Of a DNA stretch of 64,000 bases, positions 17,251 through 25,517 are shown piece by piece. The first letter of the stretch is position 1. Each line of letters begins with the position of its first letter. Made by a program: the position numbers and the translations under genes. The DNA is from Microbacterium foliorum. GTDB taxonomy: Bacteria; Actinomycetota; Actinomycetes; Actinomycetales; Microbacteriaceae. The notes under the pieces are model-generated. The model saw nothing but the letters and a program-made list of their open reading frames with translations. It had not been told where the DNA came from and ran no database searches. Location: NCBI RefSeq assembly GCF_006385575.1, contig NZ_CP041040.1, forward strand, positions 930,001 through 994,000. Direction: 5' to 3'.

Positions 17251-17559
17251 TCAACCCTCCGACGCGATGCGATCGAGGTCGGCGCGGCCGGTGTCGTCGA
17301 CGGTGTGGAATCCCTCGACGGCCTTCTGCACGCCGTCGGCGGTGCGCTGCGAGACGGTGCCGACGAAGCCCGCGGCACCCTCGACGACACTGCCGATCGA
17401 GTTCAGCACAGGCGGGATGAACGCTCCGATCGGGCCGAATGCCATGCCAGGCACCGCGGAGGAGATGCTGTTCCGCGACGCCGCGAGTTGCGATGCCGCC
17501 TCTGTCAGGGCAGTGCGCACGGCATCGTAGGCCTCGCTGCTGACTTCGATCTGCGCCAT
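17251..17559 (-). CDS. Small ESX-like helical protein, first gene of type VII cluster 1
   Basis: 102 aa. The first helix (SSEAYDAVRTALTEAASQLAASRNSI) is followed by a Gly/Pro-rich hydrophobic turn (PGMAFGPIGAFIPP) and a second helical region (VVEGAAGFVGTVSQRTADGVQ). The size and helix-turn-helix layout fit the ESX/WXG100 superfamily but the WxG motif is absent. The start at 17559 (MAQIEVSS) has GGGGGAG about 10 bp upstream; an in-frame ATG at 17622 is less likely. It opens the operon that runs to 14661. Confidence 0.65.
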   Translation of the reverse strand: MAQIEVSSEAYDAVRTALTEAASQLAASRNSISSAVPGMAFGPIGAFIPPVLNSIGSVVEGAAGFVGTVSQRTADGVQKAVEGFHTVDDTGRADLDRIASEG

Positions 17560-17702
17560 CTGTTCGAGCTCCCCCGTGAAGTGCGTGCCGGACCGCCGGA
17601 TCGGCGAGCAGACGGATTCCACGATATGTCGGCATCATGCGGATGCCAAGCTCCCACCACGGCGGGTGGATCCTTCCCGCCGGCAGTGTCGGTGGCGCGG
17701 CC

Positions 17703-17708
17703 TAGACT
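17703..17708 (+). promoter_or_regulatory. -10 element (TAGACT) for pcrA
   Basis: TAGACT precedes the ATG at 17718 by 9 bp, implying a leader of only about 2-3 nt or none. No Shine-Dalgarno is visible. Confidence 0.5.
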
Positions 17709-17717
17709 CGTAGAGCC

Positions 17718-20171
17718 ATGACCGAAGCCCCCCTCATCGTCCCCGGATCCGTCGGCCCCCGCTCCACCGGAGCGCAGGGGCAGGACGACCTCCTCGCCGG
17801 CCTCAACCCGCAGCAGCTCGAGGCGGTGACCTATCGCGGCCCCGCGCTGCTGATCGTGGCTGGCGCAGGTTCGGGCAAGACCAGCGTGCTCACCCGCCGC
17901 ATCGCCTCGCTGCTGAGGGCGCGAGAGGCCTGGCCCAGCCAGATCCTCGCGATCACCTTCACCAACAAGGCAGCCGGTGAGATGCGCGAGCGAGTCGAGG
18001 CGATCGTCGGCGAGGCCGCTCGGGGCATGTGGATCTCGACGTTCCACTCCGCCTGTGTGCGGATCCTCCGGCGCGAGGCCCAGCAGTTCGGGTTCACCAA
18101 GTCGTTCACGATCTACGACTCGGGCGACTCGCGCGCGCTGATCAAGCGTCTGGTCAAGCAGCACGAGGCCGACGCCTACGGGCTCACCCCCGGTGCCGTG
18201 CAGTCGCGCATCTCGAAGCTCAAGAACGAGCTGTCGGACGCCGACGCCTACGCGCGTCAGGCGAACATGAGCGACCCGGCCGAGCGGATCTTCGTCGAGC
18301 TGTTCGCCGACTACCAGCGTCAGCTGCAGAAGGCGAACGCGTTCGACTTCGACGACCTGATCGGGCAGACGGTGCACCTGTTCCGTGCGTTCCCGCAGGT
18401 CGCAGACACCTACCGCCGTCGTTTCCGTCACGTCCTCGTCGACGAGTATCAGGACACGAACCACGCCCAGTACGCGCTCATCCACGAGCTCACGCGGCCG
18501 GTGACCGGCGAGAGCCCAGATCCGTATGCCTCCAACGGCATGATGATCTTCGAGCCCGAGACCACTCCCGAGCTCGAGGGCGCCTCGCTCACCGTGGTGG
18601 GTGACTCCGACCAGTCGATCTACGCCTTCCGCGGCGCCGACATCCGCAACATCAGCGAGTTCGAGCGCGACTTCCCCGGTGCGCGCGTCGTGCTGCTCGA
18701 GCAGAACTACCGGTCGACCCAGAACATCCTCTCCGCGGCGAACGCCGTGATCGGCAACAACTTCGACCGCAAAGACAAGAAGCTCTGGAGCGACAAGGGC
18801 GACGGCGACATGATCGTCGGCTTCACCGGGTACTCGCAGCACGATGAGGCGCAGTTCGTGGCCGACGAGGTCGAGGCGCTGCACCGTGCCGGGATGCCGT
18901 ACTCCGAGGTGGCTGTCTTCTATCGCACGAACTCGCAGTCGCGCGCACTGGAAGAGATCTTCATCCGCTCGGCCGTGCCCTACAAGATCATGGGCGGCAC
19001 GAAGTTCTACGAACGTGCCGAGATCAAAGACGCTCTCGCCTATCTGGTCGCCGTCGCGAACCCCGCCGACGAGATGGCGGTGCGACGCATCCTCAACAAG
19101 CCCCGCCGCGGCATCGGCGATGTCACCGAGACGGCGATCGCCCGCTTCGCCGAAGAGCACGACATCACGTTCCGCCAGGCGCTGTCCGTGCCCGAGCAGC
19201 TGGGCTTCGGCCCGAAGATCCAGGCCGGCATCGCCCAGCTCGATGCCGTGCTGGCCGAAGCGACCGAGATCATGCTCCCCGCCTCCGGCGAGGTGCCCGC
19301 ACCCACCACCGTCGCCGACGGGCTCAGCGTGCTGCTGTCGAAGAGCGGCTACCTCGATGCGCTGCGCGCGAGCCGCGACCCGCAGGACGAGGCGCGTGTC
19401 GAGAACCTCGACGAGTTCGTCGCCGTCGCCCGCGACTTCGCACGCAACAATCCCGACGGGACGATCGTCGACTTCCTCACGGAGGTCGCCCTCGTCTCGG
19501 ACGCAGACGATCTCGACGACGAGTCGGGTTCGGTGTCCCTGATGACTATGCACACCGCGAAGGGACTCGAGTACGACGCGGTGTTCGTGACCGGCGTCGA
19601 AGAGGATCTCATCCCGCACCGCATCTCGGCCGGAGAGCCGGGCGGCCCGCAGGAGGAACGTCGGCTCTTCTACGTCGGCATCACCCGCGCACGCAAGCGT
19701 CTGCACCTGTCGCTCGCGATGACCAGGGCCCAGTTCGGAGAGGTCTCGGTCGCCATGCCCAGCCGTTTCCTGCAGGAGATCCCCGCTGGGCTCATCGACT
19801 GGCGCCAGTCGCCGGGTGACGTCAACTCTCGCGGTGGCATGCAGTCCCGCGCGCTCAATGCGCGCCGAGGCGGCGGATTCGGTGGCTCCGGTTCGGGCGA
19901 CCGATTCGGCGTGAAGCAGTTGCCAGGGCGCGACTCGCTCAAGCCCCTGTCGACAGCGATGGACAAGTTCCCCAACCGGGTGACGGCGAAGATGCGCGAC
20001 AACGGCGACCTCGAGCTCGTCGCCGGTGATCGCATCCGCCACTCGGACTTCGGCGAGGGACGAGTCGATGCGGTGACGGGCGAGGGGGCCAAGCGCATCG
20101 CGCACGTGCGTTTCGATTCCGCCGGCCAGAAGAAGCTGTTGATCAAGGTCGCGCCGATCGAGAAGATCTAG
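17718..20171 (+). CDS. pcrA: ATP-dependent DNA helicase PcrA/UvrD
   Basis: 817 aa superfamily 1A helicase, 3'-5' translocase in repair and removal of nucleoprotein from DNA. Motif Q/I: NPQQLEAV and Walker A AGAGSGKT (48-55). Motif Ia is ITFTNKAAGEMRERV, motif II is DEYQDTN, motif III is VVGDSDQSIYAFRGAD, motif IV is LEQNYRSTQNIL, motif V is MTMHTAKGLEYDAVFVTG and motif VI is EERRLFYVGITRARKRL. The C-terminal Tudor-like module (GDRIRHSDFGEGRVDAVTGEG) that binds RNA polymerase in PcrA proteins is present. An actinobacterial insertion (ASNGMMIFEPETTPELEG) lies before motif III. Full length. Confidence 0.96.
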   Translation: MTEAPLIVPGSVGPRSTGAQGQDDLLAGLNPQQLEAVTYRGPALLIVAGAGSGKTSVLTRRIASLLRAREAWPSQILAITFTNKAAGEMRERVEAIVGEAARGMWISTFHSACVRILRREAQQFGFTKSFTIYDSGDSRALIKRLVKQHEADAYGLTPGAVQSRISKLKNELSDADAYARQANMSDPAERIFVELFADYQRQLQKANAFDFDDLIGQTVHLFRAFPQVADTYRRRFRHVLVDEYQDTNHAQYALIHELTRPVTGESPDPYASNGMMIFEPETTPELEGASLTVVGDSDQSIYAFRGADIRNISEFERDFPGARVVLLEQNYRSTQNILSAANAVIGNNFDRKDKKLWSDKGDGDMIVGFTGYSQHDEAQFVADEVEALHRAGMPYSEVAVFYRTNSQSRALEEIFIRSAVPYKIMGGTKFYERAEIKDALAYLVAVANPADEMAVRRILNKPRRGIGDVTETAIARFAEEHDITFRQALSVPEQLGFGPKIQAGIAQLDAVLAEATEIMLPASGEVPAPTTVADGLSVLLSKSGYLDALRASRDPQDEARVENLDEFVAVARDFARNNPDGTIVDFLTEVALVSDADDLDDESGSVSLMTMHTAKGLEYDAVFVTGVEEDLIPHRISAGEPGGPQEERRLFYVGITRARKRLHLSLAMTRAQFGEVSVAMPSRFLQEIPAGLIDWRQSPGDVNSRGGMQSRALNARRGGGFGGSGSGDRFGVKQLPGRDSLKPLSTAMDKFPNRVTAKMRDNGDLELVAGDRIRHSDFGEGRVDAVTGEGAKRIAHVRFDSAGQKKLLIKVAPIEKI

Positions 20172-20184
20172 CCCTGTGGCGGGT

Positions 20185-20190
20185 TAGGCT
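20185..20190 (+). promoter_or_regulatory. Leaderless -10 element (TAGGCT) for the SseB-like gene
   Basis: TAGGCT is followed by 7 bp and then the ATG at 20198. It sits between the pcrA stop and the next gene, so the latter probably has its own promoter. Confidence 0.55.
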
Positions 20191-20197
20191 GGCTGAT

Positions 20198-21337
20198 ATG
20201 GCCCTGTTCTCCCGCCGCAAGAAGTCCGCTGACGACGCCGTCGCCGACCAGACCGAGACTGAGACCGAGACCGAGGAGTCTGCCGTCGACGCTCCGGAGG
20301 CGGAGGCAGCCTCCGAAGCCGCCGAGGTCACGCCCACGATCGGGATCTCCGTGCAGGCGTTCCGCGGTGTGGGCGCGCAGGCCGGACCCGAGGTCGAACT
20401 GCCCGACCCAGACGCGGCTCCCGCGGCATCCGCACCGACCGCCGCACAGGCTCCCGCGGCACCGGCCGCGGCACCTGCGCCCGTGGTCGAGCCCGAGCGC
20501 AAGCTGCCCCTGGCACCCGCGCTGCCACCCGAGCAGACCGAGACCGTCGCGGGCATGAAGGACAACGTCCTGCTGCGCGAATCGCTCAAAGAGGTCGAGC
20601 AGGGTGCGACCAACGAGCAGCTTCTCGGAGTTCTCCGCCAGGCGCTGCAGGGCCACATGTACATCCGGGTGAACGGCGATGCTCGTGCGCAGATCAGTGA
20701 GGGCAAGCCCCTCGCTGTCGCGGTGGTGCGCGATGGCGAGCGGCAGTTCATGCTGGCGTTCAGCTCGGCGGCCGCCGTGCGCGACTCCGTGCAGCTCGAG
20801 AAGGACCCGACGGCGACCTCGGCCGTCGCCCAACCCGTCACGTCGGTTCTGCAGCAGGTGGTCTCCGGTGATTTCGCCGGCCTCATCGTCGACAACGCCT
20901 CGGCCCCGCACCGGGTGGTGTTCCCGACCGAACTGCTGCAGAAGGCCCTCGAGCAGGCGGATGTCGACATGACCGTCAAGTCGCTCATCGCCGCCCCGCG
21001 GGAGCAGGACACCGCCTCGAAGGTCGGTGAGGCGCTCGCGACGAAGCGCATGTGGGTCGCCGTCAACGAGGGCAACCCCGGAGGACAGGTCGGCATCGCC
21101 GAGGCGCAGACTCCTGACGGCAAGCGGTTCCTGCAGCTGTTCTCGCACCCGCTCGAGGTGCTCGCGCTCGGTCGCGGCGACCGACCGCTGCCGTTCGAGC
21201 CCCTGCAGCTGGCGAAGATCCTGTCGAGCCACATCGACATGGCCGGTGTCATCATCGACCCGGCCGGGCCGAGCATCGTGGTCGAGCGCGATGCGCTCAC
21301 CTCTGTGCTGATCCTGGCGATCGACATCGACGACTGA
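20198..21337 (+). CDS. SseB family protein
   Basis: 379 aa cytoplasmic protein. The first 120 residues are low-complexity Glu/Ala/Pro-rich (TETETETEE and an Ala-Pro tract), followed by two SseB-like domains: about 125-250 (LRQALQGHMYIRVNGD through PVTSVLQQVVSGDFAGLIVDN, with FPTELLQKALE) and 258-379 (MWVAVNEGNPGGQVGI through ILAIDIDD). SseB N-terminal domains occur in diverse proteins and have no agreed activity. It lies between pcrA and the LigD-type polymerase, each with its own -10 element. Confidence 0.75.
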   Translation: MALFSRRKKSADDAVADQTETETETEESAVDAPEAEAASEAAEVTPTIGISVQAFRGVGAQAGPEVELPDPDAAPAASAPTAAQAPAAPAAAPAPVVEPERKLPLAPALPPEQTETVAGMKDNVLLRESLKEVEQGATNEQLLGVLRQALQGHMYIRVNGDARAQISEGKPLAVAVVRDGERQFMLAFSSAAAVRDSVQLEKDPTATSAVAQPVTSVLQQVVSGDFAGLIVDNASAPHRVVFPTELLQKALEQADVDMTVKSLIAAPREQDTASKVGEALATKRMWVAVNEGNPGGQVGIAEAQTPDGKRFLQLFSHPLEVLALGRGDRPLPFEPLQLAKILSSHIDMAGVIIDPAGPSIVVERDALTSVLILAIDIDD

Positions 21338-21365
21338 CGGGCTTCCGCGCGTCGCACCCGCCCCC

Positions 21366-21371
21366 TAGGGT
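21366..21371 (+). promoter_or_regulatory. Leaderless -10 element (TAGGGT) for the LigD-type polymerase gene
   Basis: TAGGGT lies 6 bp before the ATG at 21378, the leaderless spacing seen repeatedly in this window. Confidence 0.55.
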
Positions 21372-21377
21372 CGGAGC

Positions 21378-22430
21378 ATGGCCTCAGAACGCGTGCCCCT
21401 GACCGTCATCGATCCTGATGGGGAGCGCGAGGTCGTGCTCTCCAGCCCGAACAGGGTGGTGTGGCCGAAGGACGGCATCACGAAGGCCGAGCTCGCGGAG
21501 TACTTCCAGCTCGTCAGCGCTCCGTTCCTCGAGGCGAACGGCAACCGTCCCGTCTCGCTCGAGCGCTTCCGTGACGGGCTCGGCAGTGACGGCTTCTTCT
21601 CGAAGAACCCGCCCAAGGGCACGCCCGACTACGTCGACGCGGTCACGGTGACTTACAACAGCGGGCGTCGCCATCCGCAGATCGTGCTCAACCGACCCAG
21701 CGCGATCGTCTGGGCGGCGCAGATGAACACGATCGTGTTCCACCCGTGGGCGTCGCTCGCCTCCGACCCCGACAACCCGGTCGAGTTGCGGATCGACCTC
21801 GATCCACAACCGGGAACCGGGTTCGCCGATGCCATTCCCGCCGCACACGCGCTGCGAGAGGTGCTCGGCGAGGTCGGGCTCGACGCGTTCGTGAAGACCA
21901 GTGGCAACCGCGGGCTGCACGTGTTCGCACCGATCGAGGCGACGCACGAGTTCCTCGACGTGCGGCACGCCGTGATAGCGGCCGGCCGAGAGCTGGAGCG
22001 ACGGATGCCCGAGCGGGTCACGATGAGCTGGTGGAAGGAGGAACGAGGGGAGCGGGTCTTCATCGACTTCAACCAGGCCAACCGCGACCGCACGATGGCC
22101 GGTGCCTACAGCCCTCGGGCTCTCCCCGGCGCCACTGTCTCGACTCCGGTGCACTGGGACGAACTCGACGACCTCGACCCCGCCGGGTTCACGGTGCGCA
22201 GCATTCCGAAACGACTCGATGAGGTCGGAGATCCCTGGGCGGGCAAGCAAGACAAGCCCGGTCGCATCGACACGCTGCTGGAGTGGTGGCAGCGTGACCT
22301 CGGGGCGGGTCTGGGGGAGCTGTCGTTCCCGCCCGAGTTCCCGAAGATGCCGGGCGAGCCCCCGCGTGTGCAGCCGAGCAAAAAAGTCGAGGGCAACTGG
22401 GACGCGAACGGCGACCCGATCGACGGGTGA
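21378..22430 (+). CDS. Stand-alone LigD polymerase/primase domain (AEP family)
   Basis: 350 aa archaeo-eukaryotic primase-type polymerase of the bacterial NHEJ LigD family. The catalytic acidic pair is in ELRIDLDPQPG. The conserved motif KTSGNRGLHVF and the block DFNQANRDRTMAGAYSPR are diagnostic. The N-terminus (NRVVWPKDGITKAELAEYF) is the usual LigD-Pol start. No ligase or phosphoesterase domain is fused; instead a separate ATP-dependent ligase gene faces it 3 bp away. It probably fills or extends DNA ends, including ribonucleotide insertion, during Ku-dependent or Ku-independent repair. No ku gene is in the window. Confidence 0.88.
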   Translation: MASERVPLTVIDPDGEREVVLSSPNRVVWPKDGITKAELAEYFQLVSAPFLEANGNRPVSLERFRDGLGSDGFFSKNPPKGTPDYVDAVTVTYNSGRRHPQIVLNRPSAIVWAAQMNTIVFHPWASLASDPDNPVELRIDLDPQPGTGFADAIPAAHALREVLGEVGLDAFVKTSGNRGLHVFAPIEATHEFLDVRHAVIAAGRELERRMPERVTMSWWKEERGERVFIDFNQANRDRTMAGAYSPRALPGATVSTPVHWDELDDLDPAGFTVRSIPKRLDEVGDPWAGKQDKPGRIDTLLEWWQRDLGAGLGELSFPPEFPKMPGEPPRVQPSKKVEGNWDANGDPIDG

Positions 22431-22433
22431 GCC

Positions 22434-23477
22434 TCAGCCGATGACGGCGGCCAGGTCGTATCCGGCCACCGTGTCGAGCTGGTCGTAGGTGCACGAGCGG
22501 GCATCCCGGTCGGGACGCCAGCGCTCGAACTGCACTGTGTGCCGGAATCGCGAGCCTTCGAGCTGGTCGTAGCGGACCTCGAGCACGAGCTCGGGTCGCA
22601 GACGCACGAACGACACGTCCTTCGATCCGCTGAAGCGCGAGCGCTCACCCTCTCCGGTGACGGCATCGCCCGCATCGTCGCGCTCCACCAGCGGGGCGAG
22701 CTCCTCGACGAGTTCCCTTCGGCGTGCATCGCTCCATGCGGCTACGCCGCCGACCTGCCGCAGCGTGCCATCGGCATCGTAGAGGCCGACGAGCAGCGAC
22801 CCGACCCCCGATCCCGATTTGTGCACGCGGTATCCGAGCGCGACCACGTCGGCCGTGCGCGCGTGCTTAATCTTGACGAGGGTGCGCTTGCCCGGCGCGT
22901 ACGGCTGATCGAGCGGCTTGGCGACCACCCCGTCGAGGCCCGCGCCCTCGAACTCGGCGAGCCAGCGCACTGCCGCGTCACGATCGCGGGTGGTGCGCGT
23001 GATGTGCAGGGGATGCTCGACCTCGGCCATCAGCGTCTCCAGGCGCTCGCGACGCTCGGCGAACGGAGTGCTCAACAGGTCTTCGTCGTCGACCGCCAGC
23101 AGGTCGAACGCGATGAACATCGCCGGTGTCTCTGCCGCCAGCCTGGTGACTCGTGAGGCTGCGGGGTGGATGCGCTGGCTCAGAGCCTCCCAGTCGAGCC
23201 GCTGCGCCCCCGCCGGCCCCGTGGCGACGACGATCTCGCCGTCGAGCAGGCACGGGCCAGGCAGCAGACGGGGGATCGCTTCGACGAGCTCGGGAAAGTA
23301 CCTGGTCAGCGGCTTCGCCCCGCGGGAGCCGATCTCGACGCTGTCGCCATCCCAGGCGATCAGCCCACGGAATCCGTCCCACTTGGGCTCGAACAGCAGC
23401 CCGCCGGTGGACTTCGCGGGGTCAGGGACGGATGCTGCCGCCTTCGCCAGCATCGGGGAGGGGATCTCGTAGCGCAT
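22434..23477 (-). CDS. LigC-type ATP-dependent DNA ligase
   Basis: 347 aa. The adenylation motif EPKWDGFRG has the lysine nucleophile at 32. Further nucleotidyltransferase motifs are present: DGEIVVA (III), FIAFDLLAVDDEDL (IIIa), EGAGLDGVVAKPLDQPY (IV) and LVKIKHARTADVVALGYRV (V). A C-terminal OB fold (GSLLVGLYDADG through FSGSKDVSFVRLRPELVLEVRYDQLEG) completes a LigC-like minimal ligase. The start at 23477 (MRYEIPSPML) is chosen from the family N-terminus; a minus-strand CAGGAT 6 bp upstream may be a weak leaderless -10. It converges with the LigD-type polymerase with 3 bp between stops. It probably seals repair nicks or acts in alternative end joining or base-excision repair. Confidence 0.88.
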   Translation of the reverse strand: MRYEIPSPMLAKAAASVPDPAKSTGGLLFEPKWDGFRGLIAWDGDSVEIGSRGAKPLTRYFPELVEAIPRLLPGPCLLDGEIVVATGPAGAQRLDWEALSQRIHPAASRVTRLAAETPAMFIAFDLLAVDDEDLLSTPFAERRERLETLMAEVEHPLHITRTTRDRDAAVRWLAEFEGAGLDGVVAKPLDQPYAPGKRTLVKIKHARTADVVALGYRVHKSGSGVGSLLVGLYDADGTLRQVGGVAAWSDARRRELVEELAPLVERDDAGDAVTGEGERSRFSGSKDVSFVRLRPELVLEVRYDQLEGSRFRHTVQFERWRPDRDARSCTYDQLDTVAGYDLAAVIG

Positions 23478-23529
23478 GGGTCCATCCTGGCGGCGGCGGC
23501 GCCGCGGCAGAAGGGCGACTTCGGGGCTG

Positions 23530-24981
23530 TCAGCCGAACAGGTCGTCGAGCGAGACGCGGGTGCCCGCATCCTTCAGCGCCGTCCGGGCGGCGTGCCATC
23601 CGGCCATGCCGTTGACTCCGGGCCCCGGCGGGGTCGAGGCCGAAGCGAGATACACGCCGTGCATCGGCGTGCGCCAGGGGGCGGTGCCGAGCACGGGTCT
23701 GCGAAGCGCCTGCGGAATGGTGAAGGCGCCGCCCAGGATGTCGCCGCCGATCTCCGACGGGTTGATCGCCTCGCGCGACGACGCGGGCACGGAGTGGTGG
23801 GCGAGGATGAGGTCGCGGAATCCGGGCGCGAACCGTTCGACCTGACGGGTGATGAGCTCGGTGGCGTCGAGGTCGGAGCCCTGCGGCACATGGATGTACG
23901 CCCACAGCACCGCCTTGCCCTCGGGAGCTCGGCTCGGATCGAAGACCGATGGCTGCACGGACAGCACGTAGGGGCGATCGCTGATGCGGCCGCGGGCGAC
24001 GGCGTTCTCGCTCTCCCAGATCTCGGCCGCCGATCCGCCGATGTGCACGGTGGGCGACTGCCCGACCTCGGCGTTGGTCCACGGGATGGGGCCGTCGAGC
24101 GCGAAGTCGACCTTCGCGGCAGCAGGCCCGTAGCGATAGCCACGGATCGCCCGCGCGTACGACGCGGGGATGTCGGGGTGGGTGAGGGTGAGCCGGGGCG
24201 ACGTGTTCAGCATCAGCAGATCACCGCGGGCGGGGTCGCCCCAGTCGAGCGATGCCAGGTCGGTGATGTGGGCGCCCGATTCGACGGATCCGCCATGGGC
24301 CTCGATGTCGGCGACCATGCTGTCGGCGATGTTCTGCGCACCGCCGCGCGGGTACATCCACCCTCCGGCGTGCGCCTGCGCGGCCAGCAGCAGCCCGGCG
24401 GCGGCGCCGGCGAGGGAGGGGAGGGGAGTGTTCGCGTGCGCCAGAACGCCCGCGACCAGGCCCGCGGCCTCTTCGGTGCGGAAGGTGCGCCGGGCCAGGG
24501 GCGTGCCCTGCTCGAGCATCCGCAGCGCGAACCGGAGAGCTGTGATCGGCTCGCGGGGAATCCGGAGCATCTGATTTCCGGTGAAGTCGACGACACCCTC
24601 GACATGGGTGCTGAGCGGGCGCAGAAGCGACAGCCAGGCGCGCTCGTCGGCGCCGAGCCCCGCTGCGGTGCGCTCGATGTCGCGCCAGGCGATGCCGGCT
24701 CTGCCTCCGTCGAGCGGGTGCGCGTAGGAGACGTCGGGCAGAATCCAGTCGATCCGGTCGGCGAGGCCGAACGCCTGGAAGAACGACGACGAGAGCGCGG
24801 CCGGATGCACCGCGGCACAGACATCATGGCGGAAGCCGGAGAGGGTCGACTCGGCGGTGCGGACTCCGCCGCCGATGGTGTCCGCCGCCTCGAGGACGCG
24901 CACCTCGTAGCCCGCTCGGGCGAGGGTCACGGCCGCCGCCAGGCCGTTCGGTCCGGAGCCGATGATCGTCGCGCGTGCCAT
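23530..24981 (-). CDS. Phytoene desaturase-like FAD-dependent oxidoreductase
   Basis: 483 aa flavoprotein of the amine-oxidase/CrtI superfamily. The FAD-binding dinucleotide motif GSGPNGLAAAVTLARAGYEV is at 8-27 with the following acidic residue in VLEAADTIGGGVRT. The C-terminal FAD motif is PGPGVNGMAGWHAAR. Carotenoid cluster genes are absent, and the family includes many proteins of unknown substrate (PYROXD2-like), so the substrate is open. The stop lies 52 bp from the ligase start on the same strand, so co-transcription with the ligase gene is possible but functionally unexplained. The divergent 161-aa gene starts 41 bp away. Confidence 0.8.
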   Translation of the reverse strand: MARATIIGSGPNGLAAAVTLARAGYEVRVLEAADTIGGGVRTAESTLSGFRHDVCAAVHPAALSSSFFQAFGLADRIDWILPDVSYAHPLDGGRAGIAWRDIERTAAGLGADERAWLSLLRPLSTHVEGVVDFTGNQMLRIPREPITALRFALRMLEQGTPLARRTFRTEEAAGLVAGVLAHANTPLPSLAGAAAGLLLAAQAHAGGWMYPRGGAQNIADSMVADIEAHGGSVESGAHITDLASLDWGDPARGDLLMLNTSPRLTLTHPDIPASYARAIRGYRYGPAAAKVDFALDGPIPWTNAEVGQSPTVHIGGSAAEIWESENAVARGRISDRPYVLSVQPSVFDPSRAPEGKAVLWAYIHVPQGSDLDATELITRQVERFAPGFRDLILAHHSVPASSREAINPSEIGGDILGGAFTIPQALRRPVLGTAPWRTPMHGVYLASASTPPGPGVNGMAGWHAARTALKDAGTRVSLDDLFG

Positions 24982-25022
24982 TCGGCCAGTCTTCCATGCC
25001 CGGGCGTGAGATCCTTGAGGAA

Positions 25023-25508
25023 ATGAATGAAGTTCAGGGCCCGACCCCCACAGGCAACTCCCGTCCGTACCGAACCCTCGCGGAGGCGCTCCGAGCGCAC
25101 CGCATCGCCGAAGAGAACCATGAGTTCATCGCGGCGATCACGGATGCCGTCGGCATCTCGTCCTACATCGACCGAGGCCGCTACATCGAGGCGATCCGCC
25201 GCGGTGAGGGCGCCTCGCTGCACATCGGCAAGACCTACACCAACGGCTTCGCCGAAGATGAGGTCGTCGTCGTCGGCTCCACACCCCTGCGTCTGCGACC
25301 CAGCGAGGGCCGTGCTCCGTACTTCTTCGTGACGCACCCGAGCGAGTTCCGACCCATCGCTCCGGTCAAGGCGAAGCGCACCACGACTCCTCGAGTCGCG
25401 GCGGCGCCGAAGGCCGAGCGTGCGACGAAGACGAGCGAGCGCGACTACGGCGTGTGCGACGTGTGCTTCATGGTGAAGACGCCCGCCGGCGGTTGCGGCT
25501 GCGACTGA
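25023..25508 (+). CDS. Hypothetical protein with cysteine-rich C-terminal tail
   Basis: 161 aa, not assigned to a family with confidence. Residues about 10-115 are mixed helix/strand (SRPYRTLAEALRAHRIAEEN, SYIDRGRYIEAIRRGEGASL, NGFAEDEVVVVGSTPLRLRP) followed by a basic Ala/Lys linker. A C-terminal CxxC...CxC cluster (GVCDVCFMVKTPAGGCGCD) looks like a small metal-binding (zinc ribbon-like) tail. The ATG at 25023 follows TTGAGGAA at short spacing. It is divergent from the FAD oxidoreductase and convergent with the SDR gene. No function is inferred. Confidence 0.65.
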   Translation: MNEVQGPTPTGNSRPYRTLAEALRAHRIAEENHEFIAAITDAVGISSYIDRGRYIEAIRRGEGASLHIGKTYTNGFAEDEVVVVGSTPLRLRPSEGRAPYFFVTHPSEFRPIAPVKAKRTTTPRVAAAPKAERATKTSERDYGVCDVCFMVKTPAGGCGCD

Positions 25509-25517
25509 CGCCCGCGG

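Noticed and set aside
17251..17638. Toxin-antitoxin reading of the ESX-like genes
   Set aside because: The helical, Ala-rich proteins with WXG100 neighbours and a lipoprotein fit a type VII-associated operon. No nuclease, ADP-ribosyltransferase or antitoxin motif is visible.
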